From an uncultured Prevotella sp. (GTDB lineage: Bacteria > Bacteroidota > Bacteroidia > Bacteroidales > Bacteroidaceae), in NCBI GenBank assembly GCA_944320235.1, contig CALUGQ010000032.1, forward strand, positions 101,665-165,664: 64,000 nucleotides of DNA. Reading direction: 5' to 3'. This document shows positions 7,424 to 16,580 of this stretch, piece by piece (the stretch's first letter is position 1; each line of letters opens with the position of its first letter). The position numbers and the translations under genes were made by a program. The notes under the pieces are model-generated. The model was given only the letters and a program-made list of their open reading frames with translations. It searched no databases and had not been told where the DNA came from.

Positions 7424-8885
7424 TCCTGCCTTGATGGGAATACTGGTAGCACCCTATGTCCGGCAGTGACCCACGCTCCTTCCCGTCACGGTCTATGCCA
7501 CACCCTTCTATGACAACGGCACGCCCAATAGCAGTGGAAACGGAGTCTAGGTGGAAGTCATAATATTGATTGTCAGCATCAATATTATAAAAATGATCGG
7601 CTCCTTGCACAGAGTCGTTTGCCTGTTCAAATACGACATTGGAAAAATTTACCAATTGGGCAGAGTCTGTTATCGCCGGAGTGCGGAGAATGCAGTTGGC
7701 AAAATAATAGCTGAAAGTCACCAGGGAGTCACCAGCCTCCCCCATCACCTCATCATCTGCATAGCCTGTGACAAGCGTATTGTAACATTCAAAAAAATGC
7801 AATGGATAGTCTGTTTCACCACGTTTGCTTGAAAAACGTAGGGCAACGCCCCGGTCACCCTCAAATGGATAAAACTGCGCCAGTGTACAATAAGCCATGG
7901 CAGCTCTACCTCCATAAATTGCCACGCAATCATCAAGCGTATTGGTTATCTGACAATTGACAAGAGTCACATTGGAATTATATGCAGCCAAACCAACACC
8001 TTTGCAATTATGTATGGTGACATTGGCCAATGACAACCGCGGGGTAATGGAATCAAACGCAGCCGAATCGCAAACAATGCCATCCATGGTACTATGTATG
8101 TCGGCGTAGGAAATGGAATTCTGCGTTGATGATGAATATAGATGGATTCCTTGCCACTGTCCGCTCACACGATCGTATGGCAGATAATCAAACATTCTGT
8201 CTGTGCGGTCGCCACGCATGACTACCTCATCACCGCACGCCCCCCTTACAATCAGTCGCCCATACACATCAATTCCCGCATCGGAATGAAAATATAGTTT
8301 TGCAGGTGACATTATTGTCAACGTTGCACTGCTGTCAACCCGCAGCCCCCCATATACCACTATCGGTGTTGAAGTGGAAATAACCGTATCGCGACTTATT
8401 ACCCAGTCACGGAAGAAAAGCGCATCCCAAGAGTACGCACGCAGACACACATTCTGCTCCATACCGCTCTCCAGCGTGAATACCAGGTCGTCCTCAACCA
8501 ACTGAGGAGTCTCGGCATTATTGCGTCCCGAAGTAAGTTCTACAAAAACACGAATACTGTCGCCTCCCCTGACCTCCAAGTCACGCACCATACTGCCCAT
8601 GCCATTGTCAAGGTATGTGCCATCAACATTGACACGGAAACCGGTCTGATTTCCACGTCGAAGCCTCACTTGCCGCAAACGCAAGCCGTCATCGTTACGG
8701 TTATATACCCAAAATGTATATGTTGATGTCGGAACAGTGCTGAAAACAGTGTCCATAGACACGGTGTCAAGAGAAAATGTTAAAACTGCCGAGCGGCTCG
8801 TCGTAAACGAATCGTTGTCATCACACGATGCGAATGCAAGCACGGCCACTAAGATTTGGCACAATAAAAATAACCGTTTCATCAT
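7404..8885 (-). CDS. Right-handed beta-helix lipoprotein
   Basis: About 493 residues from the Met at 8885 (MMKRLFLLCQ...); the longer frame would overlap the rubrerythrin gene. A lipoprotein signal ends LAFASCD. The N-terminal part (about 25-170) is a beta-rich domain. The middle (about 180-420) has repeating short strands typical of parallel beta-helices (LRVDSSATLTIMSPAKLYFHSD, SISYADIHST, ANVTIHNCKGVG, NVTLVNCQITNT). The end has RDGKERGSLPDIGCYQY, a signature seen at the C-terminus of many Bacteroidetes beta-helix proteins (choice-of-anchor Q type). It is likely attached to the outer membrane. The ligand is unknown; no polysaccharide lyase active site is evident. Confidence 0.75.
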   Translation of the reverse strand: MMKRLFLLCQILVAVLAFASCDDNDSFTTSRSAVLTFSLDTVSMDTVFSTVPTSTYTFWVYNRNDDGLRLRQVRLRRGNQTGFRVNVDGTYLDNGMGSMVRDLEVRGGDSIRVFVELTSGRNNAETPQLVEDDLVFTLESGMEQNVCLRAYSWDALFFRDWVISRDTVISTSTPIVVYGGLRVDSSATLTIMSPAKLYFHSDAGIDVYGRLIVRGACGDEVVMRGDRTDRMFDYLPYDRVSGQWQGIHLYSSSTQNSISYADIHSTMDGIVCDSAAFDSITPRLSLANVTIHNCKGVGLAAYNSNVTLVNCQITNTLDDCVAIYGGRAAMAYCTLAQFYPFEGDRGVALRFSSKRGETDYPLHFFECYNTLVTGYADDEVMGEAGDSLVTFSYYFANCILRTPAITDSAQLVNFSNVVFEQANDSVQGADHFYNIDADNQYYDFHLDSVSTAIGRAVVIEGCGIDRDGKERGSLPDIGCYQYSHQGRTTAGRR

Positions 8886-8925
8886 AATGATAAAACGGTC
8901 ATTTATATTATTTATTGTACATGAC

Positions 8926-9489
8926 TTATTTCTTCTCGCCGAAATAACGCTCATAAAGACCTATAAAGCCTGCACAATGGCGTGCTTCATCCTTTGCCAT
9001 TTCATGGACAGTGTCGTGAGTGGCATCCATGCCGGCTGCCTTTGCGTTTTTGGCGATGCGGAACTTGTCTTCACAAGCACCTTTCTCTGCTGCTATGCGT
9101 GCCTTTAGGTTGCTCTTGGTGTCTTTCAACACATCACCAAGAAGTTCGGCAAACTTAGAAGCGTGCTCAGCCTCCTCAAAGGCATAACGCTTGTATGCCT
9201 CTGCAATCTCAGGATATCCCTCACGATCTGCCTGGCGGCTCATTGCAAGATACATTCCCACTTCACCACACTCGCCATTGAAATGAGCCTCGAGGTCTTT
9301 AATCATTTCCTCGTTTGCCCCCTCCTTACGCGCTGCGCCAAGTATATGCATGGTAGCAAATGTAGCTTGCCCATTGTCATTCAACTCAACGAACTTTGAA
9401 GCCGGAGCCTTGCAGATTGGGCACTGTTCTGGTGCTGTCTCACCCTCGTGTATGTAACCACACACTGTGCAAATAAACTTTTTCTTCAT
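8926..9489 (-). CDS. Reverse rubrerythrin (NADH peroxidase type)
   Basis: About 187 residues from MKKKF at 9489. The rubredoxin domain comes first (CTVCGYIH and CPICKAP, giving Cys4 iron) and the ferritin-like di-iron domain follows (about 45-187; ligands visible in [33 protein letters not shown]). This domain order defines reverse rubrerythrins, which reduce hydrogen peroxide in anaerobes with electrons from NADH via a reductase. It has its own promoter at about 9520-9550. The beta-helix gene begins 40 bp downstream and may be read through. Confidence 0.92.
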   Translation of the reverse strand: MKKKFICTVCGYIHEGETAPEQCPICKAPASKFVELNDNGQATFATMHILGAARKEGANEEMIKDLEAHFNGECGEVGMYLAMSRQADREGYPEIAEAYKRYAFEEAEHASKFAELLGDVLKDTKSNLKARIAAEKGACEDKFRIAKNAKAAGMDATHDTVHEMAKDEARHCAGFIGLYERYFGEKK

Positions 9490-9519
9490 AACCAATTTGT
9501 TTAGTTGTTTATATCTATG

Positions 9520-9550
9520 CAAAGATACGCAAAAAAATCAAATCTACAAA
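9520..9550 (-). promoter_or_regulatory. Promoter of the reverse rubrerythrin gene
   Basis: A TATCTTTG -7 element (9527-9520) and a TTTG -33 element (9550-9547) are separated by 19 bp, an excellent match to the Bacteroidetes housekeeping promoter. The leader to the ATG at 9489 is about 25 nt. Confidence 0.75.
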
Positions 9551-9574
9551 CAATAATGAAGTATTTATATTATT

Positions 9575-10585
9575 TTATTCTTTCCAGCTGGCGCCTTCAC
9601 GCAGTATGAACTTTATTTCCTTGCCGGCAGGAATGGATGGCTTGACCCAAGCACCACTGAACAATTGTATTGTGGTCACCTTTCCTTCTGGAGCATTGTC
9701 AACAGCTTCTTGCACAGTGAAATAATCACCGACACCATTGCTTGCAACAGAAATATCATAATTAACAAAATGGCTCTTCAACGCCGACACCTCCTTGACT
9801 ACTGCCTCTGCAAGCAAGCGGGCTACCACATGAGCGCCATATACATTATAGTGTGTGTTGTCATGTCGGCCCTTTGGAACAGACGGCTCTTCGCCAGGAT
9901 AAAACCACATATGAAGTTTCTTGGATGCCTCACGCCCCAAACCTTGCTCAAGGTCATGTGTAATCTTGTTGGCATCAACGAATGGTACATTCAGCTCTTT
10001 GGCAACATTGCGAGGGGCTATGCGATAATCACCATGGGTGTCTACCAATATATCACCTTCATCCTCTGGCTTCTGTCCTTTTGTCATGCCTGTCGTTTTG
10101 CGCAAGGCCTCGTCATCATCAATCTTCGGGGCTTCTTTCATGAAATTGCGACGCACGACACAATTGAACAGTACTGGGATGCCACCTTTTTCCCTTGTTT
10201 CCCTGACAAACTTACGCAGATTCTCATCGAATGTCGTCCCAGGGTCTGTATGGCGATCTGGCTTGGGCTTTTCATCATTGTGGCCGAACTGGATAAACAC
10301 ATAATCACCGGGCTTGATTTTTTCAAGTACTTTTTGCCAACGTCCTTCATTTATGAAACTCTTCGACGAACGACCATTAACAGCATGATTGTCTATTACG
10401 ATGCCGTCATCAAAATAGCATGGTAAAGCCATTCCCCAGCCACGCTCTAGGTTGCCACCCTTAAGACTCTTGTTTGCCATTGTTGAATCCCCAATCATGA
10501 ATATAGTAACCACGTCATCTCTTTTGAATGCAGACATGACAAGAAGCATTATAGCTGCATATACAATATATCTAAACTTTTTCAT
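9575..10585 (-). CDS. SGNH acetylesterase (CE12-like) with truncated pectinesterase-like tail
   Basis: A 336-residue exported protein. The SGNH hydrolase domain (about 25-275) has block I MIGDSTMAN with the nucleophile Ser, block II around NHAVNGRSS, block III QFGHND, and the Asp/His pair in DNTHYNVYGA. This is the arrangement of rhamnogalacturonan acetylesterases, which remove acetyl groups from pectin. From about residue 279 the sequence changes to ISVASNGVGDYFTVQEAVD, which resembles the first strands of pectin methylesterases (CE8), but it ends after about 60 residues. CE12-CE8 fusions occur in Bacteroidetes, so this looks like a fusion that lost most of its second module. No stop-codon scar or frameshift was checked beyond 9575. 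Confidence 0.82.
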   Translation of the reverse strand: MKKFRYIVYAAIMLLVMSAFKRDDVVTIFMIGDSTMANKSLKGGNLERGWGMALPCYFDDGIVIDNHAVNGRSSKSFINEGRWQKVLEKIKPGDYVFIQFGHNDEKPKPDRHTDPGTTFDENLRKFVRETREKGGIPVLFNCVVRRNFMKEAPKIDDDEALRKTTGMTKGQKPEDEGDILVDTHGDYRIAPRNVAKELNVPFVDANKITHDLEQGLGREASKKLHMWFYPGEEPSVPKGRHDNTHYNVYGAHVVARLLAEAVVKEVSALKSHFVNYDISVASNGVGDYFTVQEAVDNAPEGKVTTIQLFSGAWVKPSIPAGKEIKFILREGASWKE

Positions 10586-10608
10586 TTGCTTTAGTTATTA
10601 ATTAAAGT

Positions 10609-10633
10609 GCAAGTCCACAAGCTCGTGGACTGC
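10609..10633 (-). terminator. Hairpin after hisS/before the esterase
   Basis: GCAAGTCCAC and GTGGACTGC pair around AAGCTC. It lies between the hisS stop region and the esterase start. No long U-run follows on the minus strand, so it may be an attenuating or mRNA-protecting hairpin rather than a strong terminator. Confidence 0.4.
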
Positions 10634-10646
10634 ACAAAAAACGACA

Positions 10647-12014
10647 TTAACTTCCTTTTACAATATCAAGCAATTCGGATACCGATACCATCTGCTGCTC
10701 GCCAGTATGCATATCTTTAAGTGTTACCATGCCTTGGGCTATCTCATTTTCGCCAGCCATGGCAACATAACGAATACCTTTGGCGTTGGCATATGCCATC
10801 TGCTTTTTTATCTTGCTCGCATCTGGGTACAACTCTGTGCGTAAACCAGCCGCCCTGGCCTCTGCTGCCATTGGCATGCAAAAGGCAATCTCTTTCTCGC
10901 CAAAATTAATGAAAAGCAATTGCGATCCATCAATGGCATCCTTTGGGTAAAGGTCAAGAGCATTAAGGACATCGAAAATACGATCAGCACCAAACGAGAT
11001 ACCGACACCACTAAGCCCAGGCATACCAAATATTCCTGTGAGGTTATCATAACGGCCACCGCCTGTTATACTCCCCATAGGTGTATCAAGTGCCTTGACT
11101 TCAAATATTGCGCCAGTATAGTAGTTTAAGCCACGGGCCAAAGTGAGGTCAAACTCAACAACATTTTCCACACCGACTGACATTAGCATGTCAAGTATGT
11201 AACGAGTTTCTTCAACCCCTTTCATACCAACCTCGCTTTCTGATAATACTTCGGCTATCACAGAAAGCTTCTCTGAGTTTGTTCCTTTCATGTTGATTAT
11301 CGGCTGAAGCTTTGCTATTGCCATTTCAGATATACCATCTGCACGAAGCTCCTCATTGACTTTTTCAACGCCTATTTTGTCAAGTTTATCAATGGCCACC
11401 GTTATATCAACGATTCTATCGGCCTCGCCAATAACCTCTGCTATTCCCGTCAGAATCTTGCGATTATTTATTTTGATTGCAACCTTGATGCCGAAACGGC
11501 AGAACACAGTATCTACCATCTGCATCAACTCAACCTCATTGAGCAGCGAATCACTTCCAACGACATCTGCATCACACTGATAAAACTCTCGATAACGCCC
11601 TTTCTGCGGTCTATCCGCCCTCCATACTGGCTGTATCTGATAACGCTTGAATGGCATTTGCAGCTCATCACGATGCATCACTACATATCGGGCAAACGGA
11701 ACTGTAAGATCGTAGCGCAAGCCCTTCTCGCACAGCCGGGATGACAATAGCAATGAATTGCGCCCTTGGATATCGTCGTCGGTGACTTTGGCAAGATAGT
11801 CGCCGCTATTCAGTATCTTGAACAACAGCTTATCCCCCTCTTCTCCATACTTACCCATCAAGGTTTGAAGAGTCTCCATTGCCGGTGTCTCTATCTGCTG
11901 GTAGCCATAAAGCGCGAACACCGAACGAATAGTGTTAAAGATGTAATTGCGCTTGGCCATCTCGGCAGGCGAGAAGTCGCGGGTTCCTTTTGGTATGTTT
12001 GGTTTCTGTGCCAT
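10647..12014 (-). CDS. hisS: Histidyl-tRNA synthetase
   Basis: About 455 residues, charging tRNA-His. Class II motifs are visible: motif 2 around [22 protein letters not shown], the histidine-specific RGLNYYTG, and motif 3 in GGGRYDNL...[11 protein letters not shown], followed by a C-terminal anticodon-binding domain (about 360-455). The frame is open from a GTG at 12017, but the ATG at 12014 (MAQKPN) is the better start; it overlaps the purA stop by one base (TGATG), indicating translational coupling. Third gene of the fur-purA-hisS operon. Confidence 0.96.
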   Translation of the reverse strand: MAQKPNIPKGTRDFSPAEMAKRNYIFNTIRSVFALYGYQQIETPAMETLQTLMGKYGEEGDKLLFKILNSGDYLAKVTDDDIQGRNSLLLSSRLCEKGLRYDLTVPFARYVVMHRDELQMPFKRYQIQPVWRADRPQKGRYREFYQCDADVVGSDSLLNEVELMQMVDTVFCRFGIKVAIKINNRKILTGIAEVIGEADRIVDITVAIDKLDKIGVEKVNEELRADGISEMAIAKLQPIINMKGTNSEKLSVIAEVLSESEVGMKGVEETRYILDMLMSVGVENVVEFDLTLARGLNYYTGAIFEVKALDTPMGSITGGGRYDNLTGIFGMPGLSGVGISFGADRIFDVLNALDLYPKDAIDGSQLLFINFGEKEIAFCMPMAAEARAAGLRTELYPDASKIKKQMAYANAKGIRYVAMAGENEIAQGMVTLKDMHTGEQQMVSVSELLDIVKGS

Positions 12015-13285
12015 CACTCCCTAACTATTGTTTGTTCCCTGTCCGGGCCGATTGAAATAATCTTGATAGGCGTTTCCAACTCTGCCTCGAGAAACGCTAT
12101 GTACTCTCGGAATTCCACGGGGAACTCATCTTCTGATGTGAACTTTGTCATATCAGTCCTCCATCCTCGCAATTCTTTGTAAACAGGCTCAATTCCCTCA
12201 TCTATGCTATATGGGAAATAATCTATTTGCTTTCCATGCTGCTTATATGCCACACAGGCCTTAATTGTATCGAAGCCATCAAGGACATCGCTCTTCATCA
12301 TTATCAACTGGGTTACACCATTTACCATTATGGCGTACTTCAAAGCGACCAAGTCTATCCAGCCACACCTGCGTTCACGACCAGTGACTGCACCATATTC
12401 ATGCCCCAGCTGACGGATGGTATCGCCAACCTCATCGAAAAGCTCGGTCGGGAAAGGCCCTGCACCAACTCGCGTACAATAAGCTTTCATTATTCCATAG
12501 ACGTCACCTATTTTGTTAGGGCCGATGCCAAGCCCGGTACAGGCACCGCCACAAATTGTGTTTGAAGATGTTACATAAGGATACGAGCCGAAATCAACAT
12601 CCAGCATCGTACCTTGTGCTCCCTCACATAATACACTCTTACCTTCACGAAGCAATCCGTTCACTTCATGCTCTGAGTCTACAATCTTGAAATTGCGGAG
12701 ATACTCGATGCCTTCCATCCATTTCTTTTCAACCTCGTCAATATCATACTCATATCCCATTGACTTGAGGATAGCTTCATGGCGTGACTTGCAAGCTCTA
12801 TATTTCTGGTCGAAATTCTCAAAGATATCACCTACACGAAGTCCATTCCTGGAAATTTTGTCTGTATAGGTCGGCCCGATTCCCTTACCGGTAGTTCCAA
12901 CCTTGCTTTTGCCTTTTGCCGCTTCGTATGCCGCGTCTAGCACTCTATGCGTTGGCATGATAAGATGGGCTTTCTTGGAGATATGCAAATGATTGCGTAA
13001 ATCATGGCCGCTATTTTCAAGGGCCTTGGCCTCTTCCATAAACAAATCAGGGGCGAGTACCACGCCATTGCCTATTATGTTCACTTTCCCGCCTTGGAAA
13101 ATGCCAGACGGAATGCTTCGAAGAACATACTTCTGTCCTTCAAACTCAAGTGTGTGCCCTGCATTTGGACCACCCTGGAAACGTGCGACCACATCATATT
13201 GAGGTGTCAGCACGTCAACAACCTTTCCCTTTCCTTCGTCACCCCACTGCAACCCCAGCAGGACATCAACTTTTCCTTTGTTCAT
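12014..13285 (-). CDS. purA: Adenylosuccinate synthetase
   Basis: 423 residues, converting IMP and aspartate to adenylosuccinate with GTP in AMP synthesis. The phosphate-binding loop [11 protein letters not shown] is at the N-terminus, with GPNAGHT and the [11 protein letters not shown] and GAGPFPTE segments in order. Length fits the family. The ATG overlaps the stop of the fur-like gene by four bases (ATGA), and hisS follows with a one-base overlap, so the three are one transcription unit. Confidence 0.97.
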   Translation of the reverse strand: MNKGKVDVLLGLQWGDEGKGKVVDVLTPQYDVVARFQGGPNAGHTLEFEGQKYVLRSIPSGIFQGGKVNIIGNGVVLAPDLFMEEAKALENSGHDLRNHLHISKKAHLIMPTHRVLDAAYEAAKGKSKVGTTGKGIGPTYTDKISRNGLRVGDIFENFDQKYRACKSRHEAILKSMGYEYDIDEVEKKWMEGIEYLRNFKIVDSEHEVNGLLREGKSVLCEGAQGTMLDVDFGSYPYVTSSNTICGGACTGLGIGPNKIGDVYGIMKAYCTRVGAGPFPTELFDEVGDTIRQLGHEYGAVTGRERRCGWIDLVALKYAIMVNGVTQLIMMKSDVLDGFDTIKACVAYKQHGKQIDYFPYSIDEGIEPVYKELRGWRTDMTKFTSEDEFPVEFREYIAFLEAELETPIKIISIGPDREQTIVRE

Positions 13286-13782
13286 TTCTTATTATCTTTT
13301 TGTTGTTTTTGTCTTGTTTCATTGCTTTTCTTCCGCGTCATACGAGCTTGGCAGGCACTACAGACGCCATAAATATACAAAGAATAGCCATCCTTGCGAA
13401 ATCTTTTCAGACGCAAATCGTTTATGGCTGCGTTTATTTCCGGCACTTTAATCTCAACAACCTTACCACAAATCGTGCAAACTTGATGGCTATGGCTACC
13501 ATTATTGTAACACGCTTCATACTTGGTCGCTCCTTGGAATCTATGCCTCAATACCAACCTAAGCTCCATGAAAAGTTTCAACGTATTGTAAAGTGTGCCA
13601 CGGCTTACCGGGAAATGGCACTCATCAGCAAGCTTTGCGCTCAGCTCATCCAATGTAAAATGCCCGTTGATACTGTAAACAGCATCCAATATCGCATATC
13701 TCTCTGGAGTTTTGCGATAATTGTTCAATTCCAGATAATCAGTCAGTATTTGGTGCAAAGATGCTTTCGCGCCTTCTTTCAT
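13282..13782 (-). CDS. Fur-family metal-responsive repressor
   Basis: 166 residues. An N-terminal winged helix (about 10-85; RKTPERYAILDAVYS, VSRGTLYNTLKLFMEL as recognition region) precedes a C-terminal dimerisation and metal domain with SHSHQVCTICGKVVEI and CSAC, which would supply His and Cys ligands including the structural zinc site. The tail is Lys/Gln/Arg-rich. Members include Fur, Zur and PerR types; the visible residues do not decide which metal is sensed. It is the first gene of an operon with purA and hisS, a common arrangement in Bacteroidales. Confidence 0.88.
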   Translation of the reverse strand: MKEGAKASLHQILTDYLELNNYRKTPERYAILDAVYSINGHFTLDELSAKLADECHFPVSRGTLYNTLKLFMELRLVLRHRFQGATKYEACYNNGSHSHQVCTICGKVVEIKVPEINAAINDLRLKRFRKDGYSLYIYGVCSACQARMTRKKSNETRQKQQKDNKK

Positions 13783-13807
13783 TTCAACATCGAACTCATA
13801 AACCGCA

Positions 13808-13815
13808 CAAAGTTA
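13808..13815 (-). promoter_or_regulatory. -7 promoter element of fur-purA-hisS operon
   Basis: TAACTTTG read on the minus strand, 25 bp upstream of the fur-like ATG. The expected -33 position has TTTCG rather than TTTG. Autoregulation by the Fur protein is possible, but I see no convincing Fur box. Confidence 0.55.
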
Positions 13816-13910
13816 CACAAAATAGCCGAAACTAACGAAGAAAAAATTAAGAAATGACACTCTATAAAATTAAATTGATGTAATGCAGTAATCACCATGC
13901 ACAATACTAA

Positions 13911-13946
13911 AGCAAGCCGCATCCTATCAACAGATGCGGCTTGCCT
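13911..13946 (-). terminator. Hairpin terminator after the FadL-like gene
   Basis: AGCAAGCCGCATC and GATGCGGCTTGCCT form a 13-bp near-perfect stem with a 9-nt loop, about 60 bp after the stop of the gene at 14006. It is the strongest hairpin in this gap. Confidence 0.7.
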
Positions 13947-14005
13947 GTATTGATTGCCTTATAATTACTCTGTATATCCATCCAGACATGAACGCCACGA
14001 CTGGA

Positions 14006-15589
14006 CTAAAAAGCGTAACCCAATGTGAGCAATAACTGATGACGCTTGAAATCAACATCAGACACGGTGCCGATATTGCGCTCCGCGACAGGAGAACCGG
14101 GCGTCCCGAAATCTGTAAACGGGTGGAAATCGCCGTTTTGCACAGAATACTGATAGGCCAAATCGATAGAAAACTTATTCACTGTATAGCCGACTCCGCA
14201 CGTAATACGATTTGTAGATTTCCAATTGGTATAGTCGGTCGAAGAAGAATAATATGTCCCTGGGGAATCTACCGTAAAGTCTTTGAAACCATTCTTGTTA
14301 TATATGGGCGACACATAGTTGTAGCCCAGCCTTAAGGCAAGTGCTGCGTCTGGTTTGTACTCCATGCCCACCTTAACGGTACTTACACCCTTCAATGTGC
14401 GTTCCGTATGCTCGTTCATGGCCCTGTCGCTGCTGCTCGTCTCATAGTAACCTCCATAATAATCATATCCGCCGCCATCGTTGATACGCGAATCAAGGTT
14501 ACCATAGTCAGCATAGTCATAACTTGCCCCGATGGCAAATTTGTTTCCTATGGTCGTGCCTAAGCTCAAGCCAAACTTCCATGGAGTATATAGTTTGAAA
14601 TCGTATGACTCTTTGCTTGTATAAGAATCCCACTCGCCAGGCTCTGCGTCATTAAACAAAGTTGTATAGTTGCTTGTGGTAAGGTCATACCATGTAGGGG
14701 TTGAAACGGAGAGGCCGACACGGAATGGTGAATTTTCCACAGGACGGAATATCACGCCCATTTTTACGTTAAAGCCTGTACCGGATATTATCCTGTCATC
14801 GGCAATGGTCACGCCCCCTATTGGGGTTCCGTCAGGAGCGACCAAATTCTCAGCATATTCACCATATCCATTGTAATTAACATCGTGTATGCCAACGGTC
14901 AACCCCAAATAAAGGCGGTCATTAATGTTGCCACTGATATTAAAGTCATATTCTCCTATGTATCCGCCGTTTGCACGGTTGAACATATACCCTGTTGCTT
15001 CATAATAGGAGTCAAGCGTAGCCCCCCCTTCTGCGTCGTGCGACACAAGCAAGCCATTATAGTAAATATAGTCTATGGAATTGAACATATTGTTATTCCC
15101 TACATAATCTTCTCCGCCATATTCAACTCTAAAAAGGCCGCTTGCCCGTTTCAAATGTGACAGCTTATTCTGTGATGCCCCGGTCAGACCATTGGACGCA
15201 GATAGTATTTGGTTGAAATTAGTACTCTTGTGATAGTTGAACGCAAAATTTATAAACGACTTGCGCCCACTACGGTGAGCATACACAAAACCGGCCTGGT
15301 CGAAGCTCAAGTTCGTCTTGTCGGCATTGGCAAAGCCACTTGCGCCAGACTGCGAGACGAACCCAAACGAAACCTTTGCTTGCGAATGGCGGAACAGGCC
15401 GATGCCTGCCGGGTTGGAGCCTATGGTCGACAGGTCAGCTCCAAGGGCATCCATCGCGCCACCCATTCCTACATACCGAGCTGTTCCATTGAGATCTTCT
15501 GTGGCAATGCGCGCATTTTCATAAGTCTCTTGCGCCGAAACCGTGGCTGCAAGAAACAAGCCTAATATTGGCAGTATATTTCTTCTCAT
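14006..15589 (-). CDS. OmpP1/FadL-family outer-membrane protein
   Basis: 527 residues with a Sec signal (ending ATVSAQ). The mature N-terminus has YENARIATEDLNGTARYVGMGGAMDALGADLSTIGSNPAGIGLFR, the hallmark N-terminal hatch region of the FadL/TodX/OmpP1 family, followed by a beta-barrel ending LLLTLGYAF. Such proteins move hydrophobic compounds across the outer membrane; Bacteroidetes members are often labelled 'hemin receptor', but heme is not demonstrated by anything here. It begins 41 bp after the aromatic/His-rich gene and is probably co-transcribed with it. Confidence 0.85.
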   Translation of the reverse strand: MRRNILPILGLFLAATVSAQETYENARIATEDLNGTARYVGMGGAMDALGADLSTIGSNPAGIGLFRHSQAKVSFGFVSQSGASGFANADKTNLSFDQAGFVYAHRSGRKSFINFAFNYHKSTNFNQILSASNGLTGASQNKLSHLKRASGLFRVEYGGEDYVGNNNMFNSIDYIYYNGLLVSHDAEGGATLDSYYEATGYMFNRANGGYIGEYDFNISGNINDRLYLGLTVGIHDVNYNGYGEYAENLVAPDGTPIGGVTIADDRIISGTGFNVKMGVIFRPVENSPFRVGLSVSTPTWYDLTTSNYTTLFNDAEPGEWDSYTSKESYDFKLYTPWKFGLSLGTTIGNKFAIGASYDYADYGNLDSRINDGGGYDYYGGYYETSSSDRAMNEHTERTLKGVSTVKVGMEYKPDAALALRLGYNYVSPIYNKNGFKDFTVDSPGTYYSSSTDYTNWKSTNRITCGVGYTVNKFSIDLAYQYSVQNGDFHPFTDFGTPGSPVAERNIGTVSDVDFKRHQLLLTLGYAF

Positions 15590-15630
15590 AACTTACTCGT
15601 AAATATTATTAAAAAAACCAAGGCAGCCCA

Positions 15631-16434
15631 TCATCTTCGACCGCGGAAACCTCCGCCTCCACCGCCACGGCTTCCACCACCTCCGCGACTGCCGCTAAAG
15701 CCACCGCCACTGCGGCTGCCGCCAAACGAATTGCCGCTGCTATACGATGGCCTGCGTGTCGGCATTGACACACGGTTGGAATTCCTATTGCCGCTGAAGC
15801 TGCGCACAGCGCGCCGGTTGCTGTTGCCCGTCACATTGTTGCCACCGCGCACTCCCCTAAAGCCAGTGCCTCCCGGGCGGCGCCCGCCATGGTTCACGTA
15901 ACCGTGGTTTGCCGTGCCGGTGACACCTCGATACGGCCTATAATAAGAACCGATATGCCAATGATGATGGTATGGATACCATGAATGATAGTGCCACGGA
16001 TAATAGCCCCAACCAACATAGAACCACGGATCATGCCAGTAGCCATAACGCCACGGATCGTTCCACCACAACAAATCCCAGCGGCCATCATTATATCCGG
16101 CCCAGTATGTGTCGAACCAGTCATAATCGTCAAAACGGCTCATATTCCGAGTGCAGGCATAATCAGTGAGTGTGTCTGGATATACACCGGCAATGCCATC
16201 AAAGTCGATTATGTCATTTCCTGCAGAATCTATCTGCTGTAAGTAAGTACCCCTACGGTTATACTCATCCACGTCACGCACACTCCCAACAGTCGGCATT
16301 TCAACCGGAGCATCAAACATTTCCGTGTCATATTCTTCGTGCAACTCCTGTGGCACAAAATACAGGTCATCTTGTGGAAATGCCGCCACTGGAATCAAAC
16401 ACATAAAGGCCAACGCCATTACAAGCTTGCTCAT
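15631..16434 (-). CDS. Exported aromatic/His-rich protein with Gly-Ser-Arg tail
   Basis: 267 residues with a signal peptide (ending VAAFPQ). Residues about 95-170 are dominated by Trp, Tyr, His and Asp (DDYDWFDTYWAGYNDG, YYPWHYHSWYPYHHHWH). Residues about 170-267 are low complexity, rich in Gly, Ser, Arg and Asn, ending in GGGGSRGGGGGGFRGRR. I recognise no catalytic domain. The middle could bind metals or heme through clustered His, and the tail could interact with polyanions; both are inference. It is first in a two-gene unit with the FadL-like porin. It has an unusually perfect Shine-Dalgarno sequence for this phylum. Confidence 0.7.
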   Translation of the reverse strand: MSKLVMALAFMCLIPVAAFPQDDLYFVPQELHEEYDTEMFDAPVEMPTVGSVRDVDEYNRRGTYLQQIDSAGNDIIDFDGIAGVYPDTLTDYACTRNMSRFDDYDWFDTYWAGYNDGRWDLLWWNDPWRYGYWHDPWFYVGWGYYPWHYHSWYPYHHHWHIGSYYRPYRGVTGTANHGYVNHGGRRPGGTGFRGVRGGNNVTGNSNRRAVRSFSGNRNSNRVSMPTRRPSYSSGNSFGGSRSGGGFSGSRGGGGSRGGGGGGFRGRR

Positions 16435-16436
16435 AT

Positions 16437-16481
16437 ATCACCTCCTTTTATTTATCGCAAAATGTTTACATTGCAAAGTTA
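16437..16481 (-). promoter_or_regulatory. Promoter and perfect Shine-Dalgarno of the aromatic/His-rich gene
   Basis: On the minus strand TAACTTTG (16481-16474) is a -7 element and TTTG at 16500-16497 may be the -33 element. AAAAGGAGGTGAT (16449-16437) is a full-length match to the 16S rRNA 3' end, with the AGGAGG core ending 6 bp before the ATG at 16434. Most genes in this window lack such a site. Confidence 0.7.
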
Positions 16482-16546
16482 CATTATCCATATCTGCAAA
16501 ATTACGGAAAAAACCAAAACCTTCGTAGGATTTCCCCTATTTTTTG

Positions 16547-16554
16547 TATTTTTG
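16547..16554 (+). promoter_or_regulatory. -7 promoter element for prmA
   Basis: TATTTTTG matches TAnnTTTG and lies 26 bp before the prmA start. It diverges from the promoter of the aromatic/His-rich gene. Confidence 0.5.
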
Positions 16555-16580
16555 CAAAGCAAATTAACAACAAATTAATC

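Noticed and set aside
9665-10426. 253-codon open frame on the plus strand opposite the esterase
   Set aside because: It is an antisense shadow: the minus strand has a complete SGNH gene with catalytic motifs, and the plus frame shows no known domain or start signals.
14039-14335. 98-codon plus-strand frame across the FadL-like gene
   Set aside because: Antisense shadow of a gene with a clear signal peptide and family N-terminus.
15640-15760. Tandem DNA repeat in the Gly-rich region
   Set aside because: The codon repeats encode the Gly/Ser/Arg tail of the protein and are not an exact DNA repeat array.
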